A stretch of 64,000 nucleotides of DNA, taken from NCBI GenBank assembly GCA_031308135.1, contig JAHLJT010009419.1:178716739-178780738 (forward strand). The letters run 5' to 3'. Both the position numbers and the translations under genes were made by a program. This DNA comes from Acheta domesticus (Eukaryota > Arthropoda > Insecta > Orthoptera > Gryllidae). A model generated the notes under the pieces. The model did not search any database. It saw only the letters and a list, made by a program, of their open reading frames with translations, and was not told the DNA's origin. Of this stretch, positions 59,275-64,000 are shown piece by piece; the first letter of the stretch is position 1, and each line of letters begins with the position of its first letter.

Positions 59275-59375
59275 TGCACGCGCTCGCAGACCTCAATAAA
59301 TAATTGTTGAGAACTTACGGTATCCATGAATTCGGTTAATTTCGAAATGTAGTACCACCAGCACAGGTTCGCCAT
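23490..59375 (-). CDS. ELOVL: Very-long-chain fatty acid elongase (ELOVL family), 3' four exons; gene is 5'-partial
   Basis: Minus-strand exons are 59375-59319, 58223-58118, 56904-56768 and 23663-23490. They splice in one frame to 157 C-terminal residues; family members have about 260-320. The enzyme does the condensation step of microsomal fatty-acid elongation in the ER membrane. Visible motifs are KLTEFMDT, FFVLRKKDNQ, the histidine box HLYHH with LTPLETW, GGHGTFSNLINNIVHVIMYF, YYMMAAMGPEYHKYLWWK and a final hydrophobic span around residues 125-140 of the visible part. The end KKVE fits a dilysine ER-retrieval signal. The first exon seen opens at an acceptor directly before ATG, but that Met is internal in the family, so upstream exons must lie beyond the window. 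The last intron is 33.1 kb and full of repeats. The last exon is GC-rich, unlike the others. The four exons have no stops or frameshifts. The exact ELOVL paralogue (4/7-like) is not settled. Confidence 0.93.
23700..25550. other. Intronic stretch without recognisable features
   Basis: First part of the 33-kb ELOVL intron as seen from the terminal exon. AT-rich, with no motif-bearing frame and no clear repeat on either strand. Confidence 0.5.
25555..25860. other. GC-rich patch in the ELOVL intron
   Basis: C-rich and CpG-containing (CCCCCCCTCCCCCTCCCCCT at about 25723-25742, GGCCGCGCACCCGCCACGGC). Open frames rich in proline are composition artefacts. It directly abuts SINE-like copy 1. Confidence 0.5.
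25874..26245 (+). repeat. SINE-like family, copy 1 (diverged)
   Basis: Matches the family body from TTTTTCGACACTA onward: AAGGTCGAATTCAAC, GGCAGTTTTCCGTGGTTTTT, GGTGAATGCCGGA, ACACTACCACA, GTCGGGAGACC, GGCGGTGCC and TAGGTCGGTGCTGGAT. The tRNA-like head is missing. The central CACTTACAC part has expanded into an AC microsatellite (about 26096-26114). Confidence 0.8.
26250..29700. other. Intronic stretch without recognisable features
   Basis: Moderate to AT-rich sequence with no exon, domain or clear repeat that I can support. Short frames at 26541-26822 and 28023-28313 (both minus) have no motif. Confidence 0.45.
29806..29972 (+). repeat. Hexamer-based array (GGGTAAGCGTAA)n
   Basis: Alternating TAAGGG and TAAGCG hexamers make a 12-bp unit repeated about 13 times. 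The unit length is a multiple of three, so all frames stay open (KGKRKGKR, SVRVSVRV, LTLTLTLT). These are artefacts. It is not the insect telomere repeat TTAGG. Confidence 0.95.
30080..30211 (-). repeat. SINE-like family, copy 2 (5' fragment, inverted)
   Basis: The complement reads GACCGGGAGGTCCTAGTG, CAAGTCCCGGGAGGCGAG, TTTTCGACACTAGCTACATA, CTGGCTCGAATTCAACC and CTGCCTCCAGACGAATGCTA. It matches the head and first 130 bases of copies 3 and 6. It is the only copy on the minus strand. Confidence 0.75.
30220..31080. other. Intronic stretch without recognisable features
   Basis: No supported exon or repeat apart from low-complexity borders. Confidence 0.45.
31090..31150 (+). repeat. (GT)n-(GA)n compound microsatellite
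   Basis: GTGTGTGTGTGCGTGTGTGT runs into GAGAGAGAGAGAGACAGAGA and then GGGGGGGCAGGGGG. A simple repeat. Confidence 0.95.
31930..32085. repeat. C-rich / CCG low-complexity tract
   Basis: CCCCCACCCC and CCGCCGCCGCCGCCGCCGC blocks. Open poly-Pro/poly-Gly frames are artefacts. CpG-rich, like other patches in this intron. Confidence 0.8.
32238..32307. repeat. Perfect 35-bp tandem duplication
   Basis: The unit from ATGGCTGGCGACGCATTGAG to CTCTCTTC occurs twice back to back with no mismatch (32238-32272 and 32273-32307). The identity implies a recent duplication or an assembly artefact. Confidence 0.97.
32540..32990 (+). mobile_element. Dead LINE fragment, C-terminal region
   Basis: One plus-strand frame reads DDYRICGQNSETIQHIIS, a stop, SVLAPTEYKNKHDMMGRNIH, CGLAPCHDTPYYKYIPK, a stop, and later KKVWFVHMAVVDIT. 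The order (C-x2-G, ETIQHI, S-LAPTEY-NRH, YYKY-P) is the conserved C-terminal block of an insect non-LTR retrotransposon family. At least four in-frame stops make it non-functional. The upstream RT was not found, so it is 5'-truncated. Confidence 0.75.
33413..33502. repeat. Near-perfect 90-bp palindrome
   Basis: Arms of about 40 bases run from TCGACAAATAAGGTAATAGT through TCCAATATAATAATAATA and back as the complement, ending ACCCTATTTGTCGA. Only about one mismatch is seen in the non-repetitive part of the arms. The centre is AAT/ATT microsatellite. A second AAT-to-ATT symmetric microsatellite lies just upstream (33365-33399). Confidence 0.93.
34162..34320. mobile_element. Foldback element with about 55-60-bp inverted arms
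   Basis: The left arm contains GGTCGCATTGCGATCATCTT then CAGTGCAATCTGAGGCGCCT and GGGGCCAGGGAGA. The right arm is its imperfect complement (TCTCCCAGACCCCAAGGCGC, GTCAGATTGCAATGGAAGAG, GCCGCAATGCAGCCGCAAAG). The spacer is about 50 bases. Non-coding, MITE- or foldback-like. No target duplication was identified. Confidence 0.82.
34420..35365. other. Intronic stretch without recognisable features
   Basis: AT-rich, no supported exon or structured repeat on either strand. Confidence 0.45.
35370..35497 (+). repeat. GGC/GGT/GAT trinucleotide tract, left part
   Basis: Imperfect GGTGGCGGTGACGG-type trinucleotides. The same composition resumes at 36028-36120 and again at 36786-36840, so one original tract appears to have been split by two insertions (35498-36006 and 36123-36783). 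Confidence 0.8.
35498..36006 (+). repeat. SINE-like family, copy 3 (best full-length copy)
   Basis: Starts CTCAGGGCATCAACTGATGT, then a tRNA-like head CTTCTGATCGGGAGGTCCTA with GGTTCGAGTCCC at 35548-35559 (close to the pol III B-box). The body follows: GGTCGAATTTAGTCGC, GGTAGTTTTCCGTGGTTTCT, GGCGAATGCCGGAGCAG, a pyrimidine run, ACACTACCACACATGCCGAG, GGGGCAATGCCCCGC, GGTCGGCACCGGATCTCGCC, ACCGCCACCTCCCG. The end is ACGCGCCCGGAA. It is 509 bp with no coding frame. A tRNA-derived SINE is the best reading of the head, but the poly-A or simple tail is not obvious. Confidence 0.85.
36123..36783. mobile_element. 661-bp TIR element inserted in a (GAT)n tract, TA target duplication
   Basis: Its left end is GAGACCGGATTTTTATGTA and its right end TACATATTTTTCCGGTCTC, an inverted pair. 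TA lies on each side (36121-36122 and 36784-36785), and beyond it GAT repeats continue on both flanks. The interior is AT-rich with many TACATATT words and no coding frame. A TA duplication suggests a Tc1/mariner-like MITE. The family is not recognised. Confidence 0.85.
36786..37090. other. Trinucleotide tail and CpG-rich patch
   Basis: GATGATGATGATGGCGATGG continues the split trinucleotide tract to about 36840. A CpG-rich stretch follows (GCGCGCCGGCAGAGGGCGTG, GGCGGCGCGACGCGGCGCGA). Open frames on both strands have no motif. Confidence 0.6.
37470..37872 (+). repeat. SINE-like family, copy 4
   Basis: Body match starting near GAATTTGAATTCAGTAGC: TTTGGAGGAGACTTTTAGCG, GCGGCCAGTTGCTCTA, GAATGCCGGAGCAGTACCCT, GGGGCGGTGCC, AACCATCCAGCGGGAGAGGA, GCCACCTCTCGCGATAAAAC, GGCGTGCTCGGAA. 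The head is missing or very diverged. The middle has become an AC microsatellite (37604-37628), as in copy 1. Confidence 0.83.
38197..38632 (+). repeat. SINE-like family, copy 5
   Basis: The head CTCTTGGGTTCGAGTGCCGA is followed by GGCCGAATTCAGCCCGTGCC, AATATTCTAGCGGCTGGTTG, CTCTGATCGGTAGTTTCCCC, GGATACCTGG, TAGGTCGGCGCCGGAACTCA and ACCTCCCGCGATAAAACATT. It is diverged with small rearrangements and ends a few bases before copy 6. Confidence 0.83.
38639..39190 (+). repeat. SINE-like family, copy 6 (full length)
   Basis: Begins CTCAGGGCATCAACTGATGT exactly as copy 3. The head CTAGGTTTGAGTCCCGACGG has one B-box change. It continues GGTCGAATTCAGTCGCTGTC, TGCTCTGATCGGTATTTTTC, GGCGAATGCCGGAGCGG, ACACATGCCGAGAGACCGGT and GGTCGGCTTCGGATGTCGCC, and ends GACGCGCCCGGAA. 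It lies head-to-tail with copy 5. The head carries a roughly 20-base insertion relative to copy 3. Confidence 0.87.
39770..39960 (+). repeat. Possible second SINE family member
   Basis: AGCTAGCGCCTTCCACAAAC, then GGGTTTGATACCCAG and GAGTTCGATGGGATATGGGA (B-box-like words), then GGCCGGTTTTCCTCGTTTTG and a pyrimidine-rich tail with CATTCACCTCATCA. The arrangement resembles insect tRNA-derived SINEs. There is a single copy here, and the promoter match is weak. Confidence 0.35.
39965..40640. other. Intronic AT-rich stretch
   Basis: AT-rich with an AATAAATAAATAAAT run near 40150. No supported gene or element. Confidence 0.45.
40645..41090. other. CpG-rich patch in the ELOVL intron
   Basis: GC- and CpG-rich (GGCGGCCGGCGATGTGCGTG, GGGCCGGGCGGGCGGGTGGG, CCGCCCCCCGCCCTCCCCCC). 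Overlapping open frames on both strands are compositional. It may be an island promoter. No splice-supported exon is visible. Confidence 0.45.
41845..42037 (+). repeat. (AC)n / (CT)n compound simple repeats
   Basis: ACACACACACACACACACAC at about 41848-41878, CTCTCTCTCTGTCTGTCTGT near 41960, and a CGCGCGCG-GAGAGAG junction near 42017-42037. Low complexity. Confidence 0.93.
42767..43240 (+). repeat. G-rich minisatellite (GGTGAGGGGGATGTGGGGGC type)
   Basis: Irregular units of about 19-21 bases built of GGTGAGGGG, ATGTGGG and GGGCA. On the minus strand the C-rich complement opens frames of 251 and 332 codons full of Pro, Thr, His and Ser, which are artefacts. Many closely spaced G runs give it G-quadruplex potential. 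Confidence 0.92.
43260..47990. other. Intronic stretch, mostly unremarkable
   Basis: Mostly AT-rich. A moderately CpG-rich patch lies at about 44190-44480 and a purine-rich GAGAAAG tract at 45372-45475 (plus). A short (ATTCC)4 run lies near 47787-47810. No exon or element that I can support. Confidence 0.45.
47995..48270. other. GC-rich patch with GA tract
   Basis: CCACGCCCGCGGTCCATCCC, then GGAGGAGGAGAGAGAGAGAG (about 48077-48106) and GGGGGGGAGGGCGGCGAGAG. A CpG-containing island-like stretch. No motif-bearing frame. Confidence 0.45.
49062..49403 (+). pseudogene. Possible transposon-derived ORF fragment
   Basis: A 113-codon frame with a charged N-terminal part (RASRPRKSVNECTRKGKRNC) and SKEEIVYAARQSLHTSGKRD then AANMLQEM. 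Segments of the form RPRKSF-E-SDRSKRRK...ELSYATQMSLRASG-DAAK occur in proteins linked to insect transposons, as I remember them, and this looks like a diverged relative. There is no start or splice support. It could be chance. Confidence 0.35.
49580..49622 (+). repeat. (GAA)n microsatellite
   Basis: About ten GAA units followed by AAAAAGAAAAA. A simple repeat. Confidence 0.95.
49973..49992 (+). repeat. (GGGAC)n short array
   Basis: Four GGACG units (GGACGGGACGGGACGGGACG) directly upstream of the 50020 element. Same CG-rich flavour as the larger array at 52018-52480. Confidence 0.85.
50020..50725. mobile_element. TIR element A (about 706 bp), possibly hAT-related, with antisense coding remnant
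   Basis: The left end GGGGCGGATTTTAATGA is mirrored by the right end TCATCAAAATCCGCCCC. Over its length it matches element B (52809-53462) in the same orientation. On the minus strand a frame (50532-50317) encodes ADITIFERRN and YSGILRRTFAASRKYYLK, and the peptide recurs in B. This suggests a decayed coding region rather than a pure MITE. No clear target duplication. Confidence 0.75.
50740..51960. other. Intronic stretch between repeats
   Basis: No supported exon. A small hairpin (GGTAGTGTACTTT ... AAAAGTACACTACC) lies at about 51737-51767. Its significance is unknown. Confidence 0.45.
52018..52480 (+). repeat. CG-rich degenerate tandem array (CGACCCG / GCGATCCG)n
   Basis: Short modules CGACCCG, TCGCGATCCG and ACGCGAC recur in higher-order blocks of about 20-30 bases. 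One long block is repeated with few changes (about 52117-52220 versus 52240-52345). It opens frames of 137 (minus) and 191 (plus) codons rich in Arg, Asp, Pro, Thr and Ser. These are artefacts. Confidence 0.93.
52809..53462. mobile_element. TIR element B, diverged copy of element A
   Basis: Collinear with element A: GGCAGATTTTAATGAAATGG at the start, GCAACAAATGTTCGCCACAG then AATTCCTGAGTA, ACATCAGTAACGTATC, and GTCCGCC at the end. The minus strand (53142-53034) reads MADITISERRN then YSGILWRTFVAFRKYYLK, the same peptide as in A. A possible 8-bp duplication, GTGACTAA (52801-52808) and TTGATTAA (53463-53470), matches at only 6 of 8 bases. Confidence 0.72.
53480..55780. other. Intronic stretch without recognisable features
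   Basis: AT-rich apart from a moderate-GC patch at 55435-55680, where both strands are open for about 80 codons without motif. No supported gene. Confidence 0.45.
55785..56690 (+). repeat. 20-22-bp minisatellite (TTTTAGGTCATTTGCCCTTA)n
   Basis: Roughly 40 units of TTAGGTCATTTGCCCTTATT with small length and base variants, spanning about 900 bases. A 140-codon frame in it (LGHFALIFRSF-like) is an artefact. The array ends just inside a hAT-like terminus at 56705. Confidence 0.95.
56685..56705. mobile_element. Possible hAT-type right terminus
   Basis: CCTTATAATCGGAGCCCTG: its complement, CAGGGCTCCGATTATAAGG, is the form expected of a hAT end, followed by GTGATCAG as the potential 8-bp duplication. 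No matching left end was found near 55700, so the element would be truncated or its left end replaced by the minisatellite. Confidence 0.4.
56768..56904 (-). CDS. ELOVL exon (GGHGT block)
   Basis: The acceptor TTTCAG precedes GGGGACATGGC and the donor is CTG/GTAAGT. It encodes GHGTFSNLINNIVHVIMYFY and the MGPEYHKYLWWKR loop. Its split glycine completes the preceding exon's last codon. Confidence 0.93.
57100..58100. other. ELOVL intron, no recognisable feature
   Basis: AT-rich. A short imperfect AATAAGTAAAATT tandem lies at about 57608-57690. Nothing else supported. Confidence 0.5.
58118..58223 (-). CDS. ELOVL exon (histidine-box exon)
   Basis: The acceptor GTTGCAG precedes TTGTTCTTCG and the donor is CAG/GTTGGT. 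It encodes LFFVLRKKDNQITILHLYHH and SLTPLETWICVKFIAG. HLYHH is the HxxHH metal-binding box required for condensation. Confidence 0.95.
58590..59150 (+). mobile_element. Decayed LINE reverse-transcriptase fragment in an ELOVL intron
   Basis: The plus strand, opposite to ELOVL, reads SLANGTALIVKDPTWEKV (a ruined YADDT box), then KETFKYLGV, a stop, IDQHLKWKNKYTVKKLRYFI, NNCLGWSVQKNVAPIRRNTK and YPSETLYK. This is the order seen in the RT thumb and C-terminus of jockey-like LINEs. Multiple stops and frameshifts show it is long dead. Confidence 0.75.
59172..59270. repeat. (AAT)n and (GT)n microsatellites
   Basis: AATAATAATAATAATAATAA at about 59174-59211 and a run of 16 GT units at 59238-59270, both inside the ELOVL intron. 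Confidence 0.95.
59319..59375 (-). CDS. ELOVL exon, the most 5' one in the window
   Basis: The acceptor TTTTACAG is directly followed by ATGGCGAACCTGTGCTGGTG; the exon encodes MANLCWWYYISKLTEFMDT and ends at the donor ACC/GTAAGT. It is 57 bases, exactly 19 codons. In the family this Met sits at an internal position (LRMA...WW-Y-SK-TEF-DT), so it is probably not the start codon. Confidence 0.9.
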
Positions 59376-59399
59376 CTGTAAAACAAATGAAATAAACTT

Positions 59400-59984
59400 A
59401 TAACATCGGTTTGCGAACAGAGAAATGAGTCGCCAGACGGACATTGATTCCGTTCGGACCAGAGAAAGCTGTCGAAGGACTTCGAAAAGCCGGGTGCCGC
59501 AATGGGCGATGGCGATTAGCAGGTGAGGCTCACGAGCGTATGGAGACACTTGAACGCCGGCGTTTGTTGCGAAAACCGTGCGCGGAAGCTGGGCCGCGCA
59601 GAAAGAGCCTGAGGCGAGACCGCTACTTTTTGCGATGAGAAGCTTCGCCATATCATGCTAAACGAAATCTGCTTCCCCTGTCGGCATTGCCTCCTGTGGC
59701 AGCAGGAGTTGCACAGTCACTGCTGTGTATGTGATAAGCCTTCTCAAGGAGAATTGAAACTCCGATTTTATGTCGACTCATATACTACTCAGATTTTATG
59801 TCGATTTTATGTTGTACTTTTGTATTTTTTTATCTTTGTATTTTTCTGTATATTTGGTATATTTTGTATTTGGTACTTGGTGTAAAACCAGACAGCAAAC
59901 TATGTTCAAGTTCACAAGTTGATGACAATACAAATCTTCCCTGGGAAATCAGGAGGCCTTAGCCATATATGGGATTGTATTGGC

Positions 59985-60017
<33 letters not shown>

Positions 60018-62820
60018 TAATAATAATAATCGTAATAATAGGTCTCTCAGATTGAAATATAAATATATACGGTGCCAAATAATACATCGTTCCCATGCGC
60101 ACAGAAAAGTCAGTAAAAGTTATACTGGATTTTAATAATAGAAATTTTCACTGGAAAAATTGAAAATTAAAAATGTAATTATATTAAAAAATTAATCACA
60201 ATTTATTAATCCATTTTAGAAGAACAGAAAGTTGTGTGATATTGTCTTGTTGTATTGGTCAAATAAAAGAGAGGTAATTACATTAGCATGTTAATAGTTT
60301 CATTTGTTGCCGTATTGACATACATTGAGTCCTCAATCCCACGGCCGCTTTCCTAGTATAAGATTCACTTCTCTTTACGCGTAGGTTCAACCAGAAGTAT
60401 GCGTTCTAATTCAGACCAGTGCCTGTTACCGTAGTAGCGCCTTGTCACAAGAAACTATTCTGAAGCCGCCTGGATTATAATGTTTCTTGGGAATTTGGTA
60501 AAACTCTTTTTCACAGTCTTTCAAGAGGTAATTGATGGATGATCCGTGTCGTTTTCGAACACAATGATCCACCTTCTAGATGCGTATCTGCTACTAATGA
60601 AGGGCGAAGGCGGTAAGGGCATGGGGAAGAGACCACGTGAGACAGCTGATCAAGAAGGCGGTGTCCTTTCGTTCCAGTGTTTTTAAAGTCAATGGAGGAT
60701 CAACAAGGAAACAGAAATTTAACTTCTCAAAATCGATTTCACGTACATTATTAATTTTTCTTAAAAATTAGAGATAGTTGGATTTACTATGAATCGAAGC
60801 CTAGCAATTGATTAAATAATTTTAAACAATCAGAACCAGACATAAATAATTTATTATAGTGTCATTCAGTCAGAAGCAGATATAATAGTTTATTTATATC
60901 TGCTTTTGATTGTATAAAATTTTAATCTTATATAATTATTACGCTCGCAGATGCATTGAGTTTTAGGATCATGATTTTAAATCCTAGACAAAACAACTAT
61001 TTTCACCCAAGATTGTACAGTAGGAACGCATCAGGTATCCTAAACAACCATAATAATTCCTTCATTTTTGCGTGAAGAAATATGCCAGTTATAAATTTTA
61101 AGCTCTTGGTCGCCGTTTCTTTATGGACATTGAACAAGAAAATATATTACCAGAGAATTACCCACACAGACATCTCTCGGGATGATCATTATCATTACAA
61201 TTTCATATTATGTTCGGTAAAATACTCCTCTCTTTTATTAGTTCATTTGAGAAGAGATGTGTGACTAATTAAGAGATGTATTGTTTCTACCGTTTTGTTT
61301 ACAGCGACATAATAGAAAGTTAAGAGTGCTTCAGGAAGCACAAATCTGACGGTCATATTACGTCACTGCGACGATTGTCTGGAAAAATGTGCCTGTTAGA
61401 GCAACGCAAAGAAACAAACATGCAAAATCCTTACAGCAATGCACTGCTCGTAAGAGCGGTGTACAGGGTACTAGCTAGAAAGAGGTACTCGACTCTCCAG
61501 GCTGCTAACTCATGAAGGGTGAGTGACCTGGTTATAGCTTGAGAAGCAGGTATGCAAAGTCCATTTTTTATTGCTTAACTATTGCCCTCTCCTTATGACT
61601 TGCCGTATGACTTGAGTATTTTAACAATGCTTAAGTATCTCTCTTTAAAAACACTCCCTACGCACTTTCGAAATTATAAGTTGGTTGAAGTTGATTTCAA
61701 TTAAAAAATAAGCAAAATACATTTATTTTGTCTGTAATTAGGCAAGGTTTATTGTTTATTTCCATCTCAAGGGAAATTCTAATTAACTGATCTGTGATAA
61801 ATTACTGTTAATCAGTGCACCGATGTTTAAATTAACGTCTATTTCAATTTATTAATTTCAAAATTAATTTTTAAATCAATTATATGAAATTATTTTCAAT
61901 TATGGTGAATTATTATATTATTTGAAAATGTTGGCATGATCGGTGAAGATGTGTCATTGAAATGGGCTCTATTCGTTTCCAGAGTCTGCTTTGCTCTATC
62001 TCCCCTACCTTGCGTTCAGCCTGAGGTCTTGAAACCAGTTTTACGCAGAAGTCAACTTTATTACTAGATAGGCCCAGTTTTAAATTTATTGTGGTATCAG
62101 TTTGTGGAGGGGGTCAATAAACTGAGAAACATAGTTTCACGAGAATGTCTGGGTAACTTCTGAGTAGCGCGTCTATTTAATTTTGGTTAATTTTCCTCTA
62201 AATTACCTTGGAAATGTTAAAGATCTATAAAAATCAATAAAACTACTCTACATTGTTGTTCGGAAAGCTGATGTAATTTTATGTTACAATATTATTAGTA
62301 ACAAAAAGGAATGCTCCATTGCTTACACACAGTATTTAAAAAGTAATATTTCTTGAGTTTTTTCATGTTCGACACATAATTTTAATTGATTTAAATTATT
62401 GAAAGGCTAAGCTATTTGTTTGCTAATATATTTTGGTTCAAGATAGAACGGTAATATAACATTTTGGATGCAAATGTTTCTTAGATTTGCAGTTATTTAT
62501 TATTTATATATTTAAAAAATAGACGAGTTGATTTATTAGTATTAAAATGGGGGGGTTGGGGGGCGATAGCACCCAACAATAAATGTTGAAGTATGAGTTT
62601 GTAAAATACAATTTATTTTTAATAATTTATTGCGTTAACATTACTACACACTAGTAATAAACAAGGATTTCGGTACGTCACACTATGTACTACAACAAAT
62701 ACTGTAAAAAAGGTATTTAGCGATTGTTTTTAGATATAACGTGCACATAGAAAGCAGAATTTCTTGTGTCTCTCTCCTGTATTCATTCAGCGACTCGGCC
62801 TAAGAGCGTAGGAAACGAAA
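59400..62820. other. Region upstream of the visible ELOVL exons
   Basis: I looked on the minus strand for the N-terminal ELOVL exons and saw none, so the preceding intron must be longer than about 4.6 kb. The stretch is AT-rich with an (AAT)n microsatellite at 59988-60030. A small inverted repeat around 60860-60895 (AGAAGCAGATATAA / TTATATCTGCTTTTG) may be incidental. Confidence 0.5.
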
Positions 62821-62837
62821 GAACTCGGTGGCGGAGG

Positions 62838-63250
62838 CAGGCCCGGTGGATAATGTGGGTATGGTGGGTAACTATACCCGCTCGGAATGTGTTTAACTAT
62901 GTTGCAAGATCGGCCCCACAGTATTGCAGTTTTACGTGTTTATAGCGTCATGACCGACAAAATCGATTTGCAAAAATTGTTAAATGAGTATAAATAAAAA
63001 ATTATAAAGCACAGCGCTGCTTTTGCATTACAAAAGTTAACTTCTGAAGTTATGTAAAATAGATGTGATAATTTGGTGACAATTTAATGATAAACATGAC
63101 AATTTGAAAAAAATTATGTTTTGTATTTTCCCCTTCATAAATATTTTCGGTGAGTGATGGAGGTGGTGATGGAGGGGGAAGCGGGAAGGGAGGGGGGACC
63201 CCCACCTGGGTCAACTACCCACTCAGACTGAACACCAGACGCCGGCCCTG
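62838..63250. mobile_element. hAT-type non-autonomous element, 413 bp, with 8-bp target duplication
   Basis: It begins CAGGCCCGG and ends CCGGCCCTG. Longer imperfect inverted similarity continues inward (GTGGGTATGGTGGGTAACTA against the complement of the CAACTACCCACTCAG stretch). The flanks are GGCGGAGG (62830-62837) and GGCGAAGG (63251-63258), 7 of 8 identical. There is no transposase, and the open frames over its G-rich right part are compositional. Confidence 0.85.
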
Positions 63251-63533
63251 GGCGAAGGAGGGGGCGGGAGGGGAAGGTTGGGGGAGGGGGAGAGCAATCC
63301 TGGTAATCATCCACGCAAAACGGCGTCACGCGTCACTACGTCATCGGTCGTGGAGGCTGGTCACCTTAAGGAGGCGTGCCCGGCTCACAAAAACCGCTCA
63401 CCTACTTTCCGACTCGAATTCGCTCCAGGCGGGGACGTCCTTCGGGCAGGGACACCGCGACGCGATGTGAAAACGCGAGACCGTTCCTGTACAAAGGAGA
63501 TGCGAATTCCAGAAAAGATGGCCGGTTGAGGTG

Positions 63534-63890
63534 ATTCAGGGTATCAATCTTTGTCATTGCTGTGCCTCTGACCTCGAGATACTAGGTTCGAGTCTCGATG
63601 TCGATTTTCGGCAGTAGCTAGTTAACTAGGGAGAATCCAGCCGCTGCCTGGAGGAGAATTCTAGGGACCGGTTGGTATGATCGGTAGTTTTCTGTGGTTT
63701 CTCCAATCAACCCCAGGCAAAGCCCCAATCTCAAGCCCTCTCGCATCGGACCGGACGCGATTTTTCCTTCCTCTTCCTTATGCTATTCTCACCACCCTTT
63801 CTTACACGTCTTGCACCATACTATCACACATGTCGGGAGGTTAGAACTTGGCCTGCCTGGGGCCAGATATCTGCTTAGGGAAAATATAAG
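63534..63890 (+). repeat. SINE-like family, copy 7 (3'-truncated)
   Basis: ATTCAGGGTATCAATC, then the head ACTAGGTTCGAGTCTCGATG with an intact GGTTCGAGTC box. GCTGCCTGGAGGAGAATTCT, GATCGGTAGTTTTCTGTGGT, CCAATCAACCCCAGGC, ACTATCACACATGTCGGGAG and GGGGCCAGATA follow. It lies outside the 33-kb intron and breaks off before the GGTCGGCACCGG block. Confidence 0.83.
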
Positions 63891-64000
63891 AAAAGTACTG
63901 TACTGCTATTGAATCATGAAATTGTAGATATATTACTGTACGTGTTTTAAAACAAGAGTTAAAAGAAAATGTTTACATACGACAACGAAATTTCCTACAA

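Noticed and set aside
59112..59651. 179-codon minus-strand frame containing the MANLCWWYY segment
   Set aside because: Only 59319-59375 is exon: a clear acceptor precedes the ATG and a donor follows DT. The rest is intron and microsatellite read-through.

Overview
This is a eukaryotic nuclear window, most likely from an insect with a large, repeat-rich genome. Three spliced protein genes are recognisable from conserved motifs and matching intron phases: a NEK8-type kinase (minus, 3776-7531), the complex I subunit NDUFB7 (plus, 8371-10589), and the 3' part of a very-long-chain fatty-acid elongase, ELOVL (minus, 23490-59375, with its 5' exons beyond the window). The NEK8 and NDUFB7 start codons face away from each other across about 840 bp. 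The placement in insects is inference: it rests on the ELOVL and NDUFB7 sequences, the transposon repertoire and the large introns. A hemimetabolous lineage is plausible but not shown.

Layout. 1-3.8 kb is AT-rich sequence downstream of the kinase. 3.8-10.7 kb holds NEK8 and NDUFB7, with a 246-bp foldback between them. 10.7-20 kb is gene-poor: a decayed LINE (14.8-16.7 kb, minus) and a hAT-type MITE nested in an older terminal-inverted-repeat element (17.86-18.19 kb). 20-23.5 kb is CpG-rich, then a polypyrimidine array, then a 16-bp minisatellite that starts about 30 bp past the ELOVL stop. From 23.66 to 56.77 kb the window is one 33-kb ELOVL intron. It is packed with CpG-rich patches, micro- and minisatellites, seven-copy-family SINE-like repeats, foldback elements, TIR elements and LINE debris. 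The other three ELOVL exons lie at 56.77-59.38 kb. The last 4.6 kb holds another hAT-type element and the seventh SINE-like copy.

What stands out. The NEK8 kinase carries a one-base frameshift in its last visible exon and HRDLT in place of HRDLK in its catalytic loop, and no RCC1 exons follow. A dispersed repeat family of about 500 bp with a tRNA-like head has at least seven copies here, three of them clustered. A pair of about 0.7-kb elements flanks a CG-rich satellite and preserves a shared antisense peptide. The three protein genes have no evident functional relation. No operon, CRISPR array, virus or toxin gene was seen. Most long open frames in the GC-rich or tandem-repeat stretches are composition artefacts.
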